64,000 bases of DNA, taken from contig NC_079886.1 of assembly GCF_029227915.1 (NCBI RefSeq), forward strand, positions 8,804,001-8,868,000, read 5' to 3'. Below the pieces are notes generated by a model. The model searched no databases and was not told the origin of the DNA. It saw only the letters and a program-made list of their open reading frames with translations. The translations under genes and the position numbers were made by a program. Source of the stretch: Hydractinia symbiolongicarpus. Taxonomy: Eukaryota; Cnidaria; Hydrozoa; Anthoathecata; Hydractiniidae. How positions within the stretch are numbered: the stretch's first letter is position 1; every line of letters begins with the position of its first letter. Of the stretch, positions 37,107 through 48,029 are shown one piece after another.

Positions 37107-40100
37107 TTACTCTTCATTTTTCGCTGCTCCTTTGATTAATTCGTGTACATCTTTTAGTTTCCGAAATGAAGCAGCCTTCCCTTGCAATTGTCCCTTTTTA
37201 CCGCCACCTTTTCCATCTATTAGTTCCAAAATTCTAAGATAAATGCACGAGTAATGAAAACAGGTGAGCATAACGAGCCATCTTATTTAGTTTTACAGCC
37301 AATCTTTATGCACAAAAGTTAATAAAACGGAATTTCCTCCACTTAGCAAAAAATTTTGTTGTTAAATTTGACAGAGTAAGAGAATGGGGTTTATTACTAT
37401 TACTAAGGTCGGCACTGCAGTAAGAGATCCAACAAAAACGGCATTATCCTATAACCCAATAGTAAATGGTACTCCCTTGCTAATCTTTGCATATTGCAGC
37501 ACTTTTCAGGACGTTTAATAATAGTTTTAATATAAATAAAAAGACCTGAGACCAATTATTCGCCTTGTGTGTTTATATAAAAAGTTTTTTATTAAAAGAG
37601 TACTTAATAGGGGAGGCGACATGGGATGTATTCTTTCAGTAGGGTGCTTTTTTAGCTACTGAACATGATTCTCCTTGTTTTTGTAAGACGTTTACCAGTA
37701 CGTACGTAGGTGATAGCGCCTGTACTTTGTCTTCCGCTCCACGAAGCACGAACTGGCCACCTGTTTTTATTGGCCCACCGCATATAAACGTTAAAACATG
37801 CTAAAAATAAAAATAACCAGCATCAGTATCAAAAAACATTTAAAAAACATTAAAATGAATGTTCCATCGCGTTAAAGAAGTTAGAAAGAATCCAAACGAT
37901 TTTCAAGCCGCTTTTAATACAGTAAATGTGATATTTTCGGGTATTTTAATAACAGCAAAGTCAACTCATACCTTACAGTGGTCTGGTAAGGAGTTTAGTA
38001 TGGTGAATATATACTCCATATCGCCGTCCTCCCTGAAAGAGAAAAACAAACATCCTCTATGCGTGTATATAATGGTATTGAATTAACTTTAAACCAACTT
38101 CAAAATATAAATTTTACACAGCTTCACAGGTTTTCAGGGTAAAACTTGACAATATACCTGAGGTTCTTGTGGCTTTTAATTTTATGGCATTTTTTTGGTA
38201 GTTGTAGTTTTTAGTACACAAAGTACTTTTGTTTAAAACAAAAACAAATAAAAAGCAGTTCATAAAAAACATTGAAGCTCAAAATAAATAACTTAAAAAG
38301 ATATACAGCCTTAGTAAATAGCCAGAGGACGAAGAATAAAGAAAATAATAGGAATTATGTTCGTTGAGAGAGACTTGTTGACACTTGCTGACGTCACAGT
38401 TTAAAATTTAAGCATATGTTCTGAGAGCACAACCACTATTTCAATCAAACTTTTTAACTTTCTAGATGAGTGTACCTATTTCAAATTAATTCTGCATTAA
38501 AAAGCATAATTTGAAATCTTATGAAGAGATATAGATTATATTTTCAGGAGACGACCAGTTACTTACCGATGTTTGAATATATAGCCTAGCTCTTTGGATG
38601 TTCTCACAAGTTCGTCTGCTTCAAATTTTGCGATTTCTTTTAAATAACCTCGACATGACTATAAAGAAGTTGACAGTTCTACACACTTAAATACCCTTGA
38701 ATAACTATTATCCCGCCCTTTTAATACCGGCACCTCGCCCTTCTCCCAAGCAAGAATACAGGGGGGGAGGGGAGCTTCGTCCCTACTTTAAGAAAAGAAC
38801 TTTTATTGGAGAAAAAACTTTCGCGGTATCAAGCACACCGTTTTAACGAACGTTTCTTCCCATAACGTACAATCACATTATGGCACTGGTAATGAATGAC
38901 CATGAAAGGCCTAACAGAGCATGCACATCACAATGGCAAGTGCGGATTGACGAGGGAAAAATATACAAAATAATAAGTTAGAATATGTCTTCCAATGTTG
39001 TAGGTCTCAATAATTGGTCGGGGGAGGGGGTATACAACATTCTCTGTCGCTGAATATAATGTCTGTCGTTGTACGCATGCGCAGAATACAATGTGCGTAA
39101 TAAACCGTCTTACCTTTAAAGATACTCTTAAATTATTTTTTATTTTCTCAACGCTATCAGCATGTTCATCTATGCCACAACTAAAAATATAGATAAAAGT
39201 CCACAGCTTAAACAGAAACCAACATTATGGTTTCAGATCAGCAAATGAAAAATGCATCGAGACATCTAAATCGTTATTTTTGTCAATTCTTTGATTTATA
39301 TATCACTAGTAAATATAATTCATAGAATATTTATTTAAAAAAATGAAAATAAAATTTTAGCGGGAAAAAGATAAAAGAAGGGTAAGGGTAAACTTCGTTT
39401 TGTGTTTAAACGAAGTTTTTTAAAAAAATCTGAAGATTTAATTTAGTTATGAAGTTTAAATCTCAATATCTCGAAAACAATTTTTGTTTAATATATCTCT
39501 ACCTTTAGTTTAAAAGGTACAAGTATTTATGAATACTAGTCGGTGGAAATCCACGGCTTCGCCCGTTCTTTTTATACATTGCGTGCCTCTCACTAGTTGC
39601 GGTACCATTTTGCATGACAGACAGGCAGACGTAAAGGGGATTATAATATAGACTAGTCGTCAACCCGTGGACAAAATCCACGGGGTTGTCCGTCCATTTT
39701 ATATCACATAACAAAAAGACAAACAGGTGCACGAACAGACAGACAACGGCTATTATTTTATAACTATGAGTATAAATATAAGCTAATACCCATACTTTGT
39801 ATGCTCATAATGGTTGCGCAGAGCTTTATTTCAGGTCCCTCTTCAGAGAAAATAATTACATTAAAAGGCGAAACATTCTTCGATGGTTTATCTTCATAAT
39901 TACCTTAATAATTTCGTGAGTTTTCTTTCAACTTCGTATGACTGATCGAGTTTACTTATGACTCTATTTCCTGCTATGAAAAACACTCGAGTACCACCTC
40001 GCATTGCTTCAGTGTGCAATAATTTTATTACCTAAAACGAGTTTACCAAAAATATATAGACGCATGAGTTACACTGACCTTGGAAAGCTCTGACAAAGCT

Positions 40101-43100
40101 CTGCATACACTACTACGAAATTCACACGATTAAAACAAAAACACTCACTTGTAAATCGCTAGCGTTGGAAACATGAGTTCCACAACACATGTTCTTTTCT
40201 ACATCTGTAAAATAACATAGGATATTTACCAAACATATCTAAGCCGACTGGTGGTCTGCTGTTATAGTGTTTTGTTCAACTCGTGGTTTCAAAACCCATC
40301 TAAGCCATAACAATGTAAACATATGTTTAAGTAAAGTAAATAGGTTAACCCAGACCCTTACTAACACGAGTATCAGTGAGAACTACAATCGAAGTTAAAA
40401 ATTATTTGAACAAAGGCATTTTCTTCGTCATTTTATTAAACACGACCAAAAGGTCGAGTGACCAATATTCCGCAACAGGCAGGCTACAAAATCGCTACTT
40501 TTGTACACACGTAGGTCAGTTGGACGGTGTTTAAATCTCATTAGTCTCTAGCACGCCATTACAACAAAATAATCCAGTTGGGGGTCCACGAAGGTCCTGA
40601 AATTTGGGAAATTTCGTCGTGCTAATCCAGCAGCGATTAGCACATTTTAGGGGAATATTTAACCGAATAATCTAAGATCCTGGGTCCAAAGTCCCGCCTG
40701 AAAATTTTCAAAGGAATCTGAACAAGTTCAAAATGCACGACTCCAATATAGATATAGGCTATGCAATTTACTAGCTGTCTTGTTTCAATATATTTTGTTC
40801 ATGATTGTAGAGGACAGAAAAGCAATGCCACAAAGATATTTAATTAAACTAGTCGTTAGACCGTGAAAAAATCCACGGGTTCGCCCGTCGCAGCTAAGGT
40901 ACCATTTTGCGTGACAGACGGACGGACAGCCGTATACGGGCATTATAATATAGATATTTAATTTAAAAAGAGAGTGATTAAGCAAGGGCGGTTTAAGTTT
41001 TCATCCCTATGTTAAAATTATTCTTAGGAGCTTCTTAATCGTATTACCATACCTTTTATCTCGATCACTCTGATTGGTTCAATCACATCTTCTGGTAAAC
41101 CCCTTGTTTTTACCTATTGAAAAAAAAACAATATCTGGATGTACACGTTTTTTAGATTATGCTAAAATCAAATCAGATTTCCCTTATCATAAGTGCAATA
41201 CACATTTTTTTTATAACAAAACTGTTTTTGATAGGCTAAAATTTAATTAAATTTAATTTTAATGGAAAAAAAACGAAACTTGATCGTGTTGTGTTTTGAA
41301 ATTATGGTGATCTAGTAACTGTAAATATCTGAGGCTGGGAATTTTTTTAATATTTTAAAGAGTTTGAGGTTACGAGGCTCATTTTCTTATAAATGTTTTC
41401 TTATAAAAAAAAGCCAACGTGTATTATTTAAAAGCTAAAATTGCAAAGTAGCAATGACACCAGTGTAAATTCAATACCATATTATGAAAAGGACACTTAA
41501 CTTTTGGCGCTAAAAACTTTTTCACAGGTTTTGAAACTTTTTTTCTTTTCAGGTTTCAGGCACTCTCTATATATTTTTTAGATTCGGCAACACGTGTTCG
41601 TTCATATACTTTTAAATTTTGCTGTTTTGACACTAAAGTACTGGAGATACCCATTAAGAAAATTTGTATATACATATCTCAAAAAACGTTTTCTAGGCCC
41701 AACAAAATAATTGCTTGTACGAAAAAACAAACTTACTTCAGGCAATTCTAGTGCATCGGATTTAGTCAAATAATGAGTGATCACTGGATTGTGGTTTCGA
41801 ATGACGTCATTACATTCGGTTTCAATGGATACAAGTTGCTCCTTAGAAATGGATTTAGCATTTAATTCAACATGGCTTACGCTTCTACCTAACTCCCTGA
41901 TTAAAACAAAAAAATGATGTAAAACTTTATACTCTAGCATTCTAATCGATACAACTGGACTGAGAAAAACAAACAGGTAATTTTGTTATTACTGTCTCAA
42001 TATATTTAGCACGACATAGATTCATTTGTGATACTCAACAGACACATTAACAGCATAGTCATCAATCTGGACTTTAAAAAAATAAAACAGTTTTTGAAAT
42101 TTGAGTGAAATTTGAAGTGTGTTTTTGAAATTTGAGTGAAATTTGAAGTGTGTAAATGTGAAAATGGATATTACATTTTTTTGCTATATAAGGTAAAATT
42201 ATAAAAATCTTATGGATGCTGAGCAAAACAATCATTAAACATAGCGTATTGGATTCATATTTTAACAATTAATGGGCTCAGGTGCAATTTTATATGGAGT
42301 ATTAAGCTAACAACACACTTTACATGGCGTATTTGGTTCAAGAACCACTATGTATGAATTATTGGGCTCAGAAATAAAATTATATTGGTGGTGGGATGGG
42401 ATAAAGGGCTCAGAAAGAATTATCTGATTCAATTATAGCTTGATGGCTGTTATTATTTTAAAATAGGTATTTAAATTTGGTTTAATTAGTATCCAATTCA
42501 ATCAACTTCAATCAATGCATTGAGTGTTACAATAACTCACCAAGAAACAGTTTTAAAACCATAGTTAGTGTCTGCAATCGCTGAAAACAAATGCTGGGCT
42601 AAAATAATAAAAAAACACAAGATAAAACCGATATCATCAAAAATATCATTAAACATCTTCACATTTAAATTATACCTGAATGTTGCTGCATGTGATCAAA
42701 ACGCCTGTTCCAATCAACAACACACTTGTATTCCATTCCTTCATCTAATTTGTTGCTGGTCACGTGGACAGCTTCTGCTCCACGACGAAAAACACGTGCT
42801 ACTTCTACGCCACCAATCTACAACATTCATTCATTCATTCATTCATTCATTCATTCAATCAGCCATTCACTAATCCATTTATTCATTCCACATGAAAAAC
42901 TAAACTGTTCAAAATGTTGATTATAATCTGTATGACAGAAGTGTTTTTTTATTATATTTTCTTTGACTAAATTCTTGTTTAAAGGTTAAGTTTCAGCTTA
43001 CAAACCAGGTCCAGTTTACACACCACGTTCAACAAACCACACTAATTTTAACACCAGGTTCAACACACACACACTAATTTTAACACCAGGTTCAACACGC

Positions 43101-44063
43101 ATACAAAATGCAAACAGTTACTTACTTTACCTCTGTCATCCGGCTAAAAAAAATAAACAGTATTTTTAGTGAAATAGTCTGGCAACTATACAATATAACC
43201 TAAGTTGAGATAGATTTTCACTCTAAACAAAACAGAACGGAATTAACAATACTACAAGTCCATTGGTTATTCTGCTACTTATGTATTTCGTATCTGTTAC
43301 TATTTACAGACACAAAGTTAATTTAGAAATAAGAGCTTTATAAGGCAACAAGGTTACAGAAATTACAATCTTCTGTTCTCTTTCAAAGTGGCATCATGTT
43401 TTTTTACAATTCTACCAGAAAATGATGTATTGAGAAGCATTTTTTCTGTAAAACTCTGACTGATCAGTAAATACTTTCCAGTTTGGAAATATTAACCACC
43501 TTGGGAAACTTATTTTGTACAATTATTCAGAAAGAACAGAGTCTGCATTACTTTTTTTACACAGAGAACTAAGACTTCCCCATCTAACACGGCAGTAAGT
43601 TTGCTGTTTTTAGTCAATAATTATCACTGAAAGGAGATTTTGCAGATTTGCATGTTCCTAATGAAATCGACATATTAAATTACCCAAACAAAATTTTTTT
43701 TAATTATACCTGTTAATACTTCTGTATTATGAAGCTTTTAAAACTTTTACAGCGACAACAGCAAACTTCAGCAACCGTAAAATTAAATTCCATAAAATAG
43801 CAAAAACTTTGTGTTTGAAGCATAAATTTATTCCAGGCAAAGGTACGAACATTACAGTAGATGAGATAGCATAGAAAAACAACAACAAAAACAACAAGTG
43901 AGTGGTAAATGTATAACCAAACAACACTAACCTGACCTCCACCTTCAGGAAATAGCACAGTATCGTTCAAAATAACCTCAAAACCATCCTTTACTTTGAC
44001 ACATGACACAACTTTAGCAAGTAACTCTTTCAAATATGAATTTCGTTGACAAGCAAATGCCAT
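37107..44063 (-). CDS. AARSD1: AARSD1, alanyl-tRNA editing protein
   Basis: There are 13 exons: 44063-43932, 43143-43126, 42817-42676, 42598-42541, 41896-41737, 41113-41053, 40204-40149, 40031-39904, 39180-39114, 38658-38567, 38032-37972, 37800-37706, 37233-37107. The total is 1197 nt, 398 aa plus stop, close to the vertebrate protein. The start MAFACQRNSYLKELLAKVVS is the family start. Key parts are DTVLFPEGGGQ|PDDRGK, then the zinc site HSAQH (residues 96-100) and CCGTH (197-201), and the glycine/lysine-rich GKGGGKKGQLQGKA near the C-terminus. The protein is a free-standing relative of the AlaRS editing domain and hydrolyses mischarged Ser-tRNA(Ala). Exon 2 is an 18-nt microexon encoding exactly PDDRGK. 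The exon-12 donor at 37,706 was chosen because it is the only GT giving the right phase and alignment length. All active-site residues are present. Confidence 0.95.
39534..39770. repeat. Dispersed repeat (ATCCACGG..TCGCCCGT type), two adjoining copies
   Basis: Starting ACTAGTCG, the first copy has GGAAATCCACGGCTTCGCCCG, then GGTACCATTTTGCATGACAG and GATTATAATATAGACTAGT. A second, truncated copy begins at once with ACTAGTCGTCAACCCGTGG. The same family occurs at 40,850-40,950. It lies in an AARSD1 intron. Confidence 0.6.
40850..40955. repeat. Dispersed repeat (ATCCACGG..TCGCCCGT type), another copy
   Basis: AACTAGTCGTTAGACCGTG, AAATCCACGGGTTCGCCCGT, GGTACCATTTTGCGTGACAG and CATTATAATATAGAT follow the same order as the copy at 39,534. 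The conserved GGTTCGCCC resembles a polymerase III B box only loosely, so a SINE origin is unproven. Confidence 0.6.
42091..42152. repeat. 31-bp exact tandem duplication
   Basis: Two adjacent copies of a 31-bp unit beginning TTTTTGAAATTTGAGTGAAA and ending TTTGAAGTGTG, within an AARSD1 intron. A recent slippage or duplication event. Confidence 0.85.
42825..42857. repeat. (ATTC)n microsatellite
   Basis: Eight or so ATTC units directly upstream (gene direction) of the AARSD1 exon 42,817-42,676. The repeat sits just before the polypyrimidine tract and could vary in length near the splice site. Confidence 0.85.
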
Positions 44064-45347
44064 ATTATTAATAATTTCTACTATAAACACAGGTATGAAC
44101 ACACACGTTAAATTACCGATTAAGCGCTTTGGTCTGAAATAAGTGCCCAACATCGACTGTTGATTAAGTTTTAATAAGCACCTAATGTTCAAATATAAAG
44201 AGCCGCCCATCAAGTTAAACTAGATGCTTAAGAGAGCAAACAAAAAACGTTTGATTCTTGTATAATATAGGAATTATATCAAGGTGGACATAGATTTACA
44301 ACTTTGTGATTTTATAAGATTCTAGAAGTTAGGTTTCTGGGTCTAATTTTAGGAAAAAGCACTAAAAAACCTACAAAAACCATATTTCAGGTGAATTTGC
44401 TAAAATTGGGTAAGAGGAAGATGAGTTGCATATATCGACAAATAGTTTATTATCCTTAATTTCAAATCCAATCCAAATAGAAAACTAAATTATGTGATCT
44501 TAGTACTTACTAAGATCACATAATTTAGGGCACTAATTTGATAATTTACAGTAAGTAACCATAACTTGATCTGTGGTTGCAAGAAAGACATAATCACAAA
44601 CAAACAACCAAAAGAAAGATTTATTTTAACTTTTTTTGTTTCTTCAACATTTTTATCCATATATATATGTATAACATAATCATGGCTATAAACCTATTCG
44701 TCGATTATCAGACACTAACTAATTTACAAGAAAATAACAACAAATGCACACAAGATTTTTAAGGGTAGCGTTTTATATTTACAATTATACCGACTTTTAC
44801 ATGTAATAGAAAAGATATTATGTACAGTTACACCTTTTTATCAGTACCATCTCTACTCTATATTATTTCTGCCACGGTACTATTCATTGAACATAACAAA
44901 TTAATGAAGGTTTACTGGAGAGGTTGGTATATCAGTCGAGTGGGTTTTCTTTTCAAAGCATGAACTTTGATTGGTATTATTCTCAACGAAAGAAATTCAC
45001 TTTTTAAAAAAAAGGTCACAGAAATGCACAAAAACACAAATCTGTTCTGTATAATAAAAGAATGTAATTCTACTTTATGTATCACACAAAGTATTATAGT
45101 GTAAAGATCATGTTTTGGGAAGAGACTTTTGCTATAAATATTTTGACTGACCAGCAAAAACTTTCTGATAAGCATGCATTGTGAAAGAAATACGTAGATG
45201 GTAAAAACTCAATAAAAAATTATAATCTGTATGTATTATGGGCTATGCAGCATTTTTTTAACACATGCTAAAAGGGTGGGTTTACTAGAAAAATGGAAAT
45301 TATAAAGACACAGCAATAAAAATGTTTCTACGGTACGACTATTACTG
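44064..45347. other. Spacer between AARSD1 and ANAPC15
   Basis: AARSD1 5' flank and ANAPC15 3' UTR side. Apart from the perfect palindrome at 44,485-44,528 no gene or repeat structure is recognised. Confidence 0.4.
44485..44528. repeat. Perfect 21-bp inverted repeat with 2-nt spacer
   Basis: The arm CTAAATTATGTGATCTTAGT-A is followed by CT and then its exact reverse complement. It lies about 420 bp upstream of the AARSD1 start codon. It could be a tiny fold-back transposon or a cruciform-forming site. Confidence 0.85.
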
Positions 45348-46060
45348 CTACCATCCATCATTTGTCTCATTCATTCCAGAAGCGTTTAACATATCATCTT
45401 CAATTGAGTCCAAACCATTGCTGGCTGTATCAAACTCGTCAGTATCTTCATCAATTTCCTCATTGCTATCATCATCTTCAATTTCATCTTCATCTTCTCC
45501 TAAAAAAATTATGACCCAGTTATTTTTCTTTATGTTACTTTAGTTTACATTCCACATAGTAAAACTTATAACATAATAAGAGGTTTTTTTTGTGATGCCA
45601 ATCACATTTTTTCATTAAGGATTTGTCATTTTCCAGCCTTTCATAGCTTAGCCATATTAATAGACAGGTCACCCGTTGTAGGTTTGTTTAAATTGTCAGG
45701 TTAAAATGAAAATCTAATAACCAGTTGTTGCTTAAGTTTCTTGAAAGTGAGAAAATGCATAAAGGAAAAAATAGGAAAATTTTAACCTGGCAAAGCAAAC
45801 AAAACAAACAAAAGGGTATTAAAAAAGAAAACAAAGAAATGTGAATAAACGTTGCTTTAGATACCTGCATTATCACTCGCCTCTTTAGTTTTCCCATATG
45901 GAACAATGTCTTCGCCATCTTTGATGACAGCTTCCATTTCTTCCTTGTATTTTGTCTCTTCTTTTACCAACTCGCTTTCATCTGGGACTGTTGTATTACT
46001 TTCAACATTGAACCAGAGTTCATTTGATATTTTAGGTAGCAGTGACGGGAAAAATGACAT
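45348..46060 (-). CDS. ANAPC15: ANAPC15, anaphase-promoting complex subunit 15
   Basis: Two exons: 46060-45865 and 45499-45348 (TAG). The intron has a TGCAG|GTATCT donor and a TTTTTTAG acceptor. The product is 115 aa. The start MSFFPSLLPKISNELWFNVE is colinear with the conserved APC15 N-terminus (recalled pattern: short start, FPSL.P, LWF..). Then come a charged helix (EETKYKEEMEAVIKDGED), IVPYGK, and a long acidic tail (EDEDEIEDDDSNEEIDED). Length is close to the usual about 120 aa. APC15 drives release of the mitotic checkpoint complex from APC/C and so helps end the spindle checkpoint. The N-terminal match is short but specific; the acidic tail alone would not identify it. Confidence 0.85.
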
Positions 46061-46465
46061 GGCCTTGATTTGGATTCAATTATATCATATTTAGTTTATT
46101 AAGACTTAAAATTTAAAACTCACATTTAAAACTGGCACATACAAAACTACAGATCCTTTAATTATTTTGAAATAGGAAACTTGAATAAAAAAATTAAAAA
46201 CGCACTATTTTTTTCCGAACTTTTACTATTTTTTTTAGACATAAAATATGAACATAATAAAAGGAAACCTGTAAATGAGTAAAAACAACAGATTTTATTT
46301 CTGGCATTTAATTTCATGTTGAATGATGAAAACTTTAAAAACATAATTTGTCAATAGGTGAACAATGAAATAAGTGCTGTTTACCTATATAAATTATATT
46401 ACACCCATAAAAACTAAACATATAAATATCAAAAGCAAATTTTCTTTATTTAATACCAAATATAA

Positions 46466-46912
46466 TCATTTCTTTTCTTCAGCTTTTTCCTTTTTTAAAA
46501 TATTTAACACAATTTTTTTCTTTTTAGTATTCGGTATTTGAACATCAGTTTCTTCATGTTGGTTTTGTTTACGCTTAGATGTGTATCCCTTCGGTTCCCA
46601 CGGCACTCCTTGCTGTGATGGGTCTAACTCAAAAACTTTTTTTACAAAGCGTTTATGTTCTCGATGTAGATCCTCAACCTTCTTTTCAAATTCATCGAAT
46701 TTAGCAGGTGTGTAATCATGCTTTCGTGCACCACTAAGTTGGCGAAGATAATAATCTAGATCTCGTTTAATACTTGGGATCCATTTACGTACATCGTCAG
46801 CAGTTTTTAAGGTATACAATGGAGGCCGTTTTAGGTCCTCTTCTCTTTTCCATTGCTCTTCAAGAAAAACTCGATTAAGTCCAACAAAATGTTTTTCACA
46901 GTTCCTGGCCAT
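46466..46912 (-). CDS. Conserved-looking 148-aa charged protein, function unknown
   Basis: A single uninterrupted exon from ATG 46,912 (MARNCEKHFVGLNRVFLEEQ) to TGA 46,466. The sequence is rich in charged and aromatic residues: PPLYTLKTADDVRKWIPSIK, then DLDYYLRQLSGARKHDY, a coiled-coil-like stretch FEKKVEDLHREHKRFVKK, FELDPSQQGVPWEPKGY, and a lysine-rich tail with a nuclear-localisation-like KKKKIV. I do not recognise the family. Composition and regular helix pattern argue that it is real. It lies about 400 bp upstream of ANAPC15 on the same strand, so the two could share a promoter region or a polycistronic unit; this is inference. A short out-of-frame upstream ORF (46,937-46,896) overlaps its start. 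Confidence 0.6.
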   Translation of the reverse strand: MARNCEKHFVGLNRVFLEEQWKREEDLKRPPLYTLKTADDVRKWIPSIKRDLDYYLRQLSGARKHDYTPAKFDEFEKKVEDLHREHKRFVKKVFELDPSQQGVPWEPKGYTSKRKQNQHEETDVQIPNTKKKKIVLNILKKEKAEEKK

Positions 46913-46937
46913 CAAGCGATATATTGCCTCTGGCCAT
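46896..46937 (-). promoter_or_regulatory. Overlapping upstream ORF (13 codons)
   Basis: ATGGCCAGAGGC at 46,937 opens a 13-codon frame (MARGNISLDGQEL*) ending at 46,896, 16 bases inside the main coding sequence. The main start has almost the same context (ATGGCCAGGAAC), 25 nt downstream and in another frame. If the 5' end of the mRNA lies upstream, initiation at the first ATG would reduce translation of the 148-aa protein. Confidence 0.4.
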
Positions 46938-48029
46938 TAAGAAGATGTTCTTATGAAAATCATCATTTCTTTTTTCACAGTATTCTTTTTACCTAAAATG
47001 GGTGTGATACAATGCACAACAGCAAAAAGTGGGGGAAGGATGCTTATCTTTAATTAGAAGTAATAGAAGCACTTCTTTACAGAATTAATTATTGTGTGCA
47101 TTTTACATTACAATATTAGAAGTTGTTTAATCATTTCAAAATTAAAAACAAAACACTCTCCTATAACAAAACGAAAAGTTTCTTTTAAAAGGTTGGGAAA
47201 AACTAAAATGCATTCCAAACCAACAATCCATGGAATACTGCTCAATTACTGGTAGTCACTCACATTTTCCCCTGTCCAATAGCAATGTGACAGCGAAAAT
47301 AGCAAAAAGAAATTCTCTTTCTAAATGCATTTCACACTGTTAGGGGAATATTAGTCATCATTACCAACACATGTCAATATAAATCCAAAGTTTGAACCAC
47401 CAAAATTAGTTATTTTAGTGACATTTTTTCTTCTATTAAAGTTCTTTAAAAAAAACAATATGAAAAATAATGAGTGTAATTAAATAAAACAATAAGAAAT
47501 ATATAGAAGATGGGATATAAATAAACATGCACTATTTCCAGTAACATTTTTTTTATATTTACTAAGGATCAAAAATCAGCTCTTAATAAAACAACCACAA
47601 ATTTAGTAGTGAGGATAAGTATTGACTGACATACCAAAAATGCAGAAATTGGTAACCTATAACTGGCTCTAAAAATTCTGTGATTTTGAATGTATACAAA
47701 ACAACATTCCTGTAACTATCACGTTTAGAAAATATAAAACACAAAAGCTTTCAAAGCCATAAACGTTTGCAATTGGTAGAGACAAAAACCATCAATAGTG
47801 CTAATTTCAATGATTTCTTTAAAAACTTTTTTTTAAAACCAGTAAAAAAAACTATATTTACAACCCTTCTCCTTCTCCAGAGTCAGAATGCATTACCTTA
47901 AATTCATGTGGTTTTTGTCAAACAAGAACATTGCCAACAAGTTTTTTTAGATTATTAAAAGGTTTACACAAACAGATTATAAATAAATTAGAAGGTTGCA
48001 AACGTTACATGCTTGACAGGGTAAAGTAC
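46938..48029. other. Spacer, PYROXD1 3' flank
   Basis: AT-rich, no coding signal or repeat structure recognised. It probably holds the PYROXD1 3' UTR and the 5' end of the 148-aa protein gene. Confidence 0.4.

Noticed and set aside
42568-42920. Plus-strand frames rich in HSF/IHS repeats
   Set aside because: They translate the ATTC microsatellite and the antisense of AARSD1 exons.
45322-45543. Serine-rich plus-strand frame
   Set aside because: Antisense of the acidic tail of ANAPC15 (reverse complement of GAT/GAA codons gives serine-rich frames).
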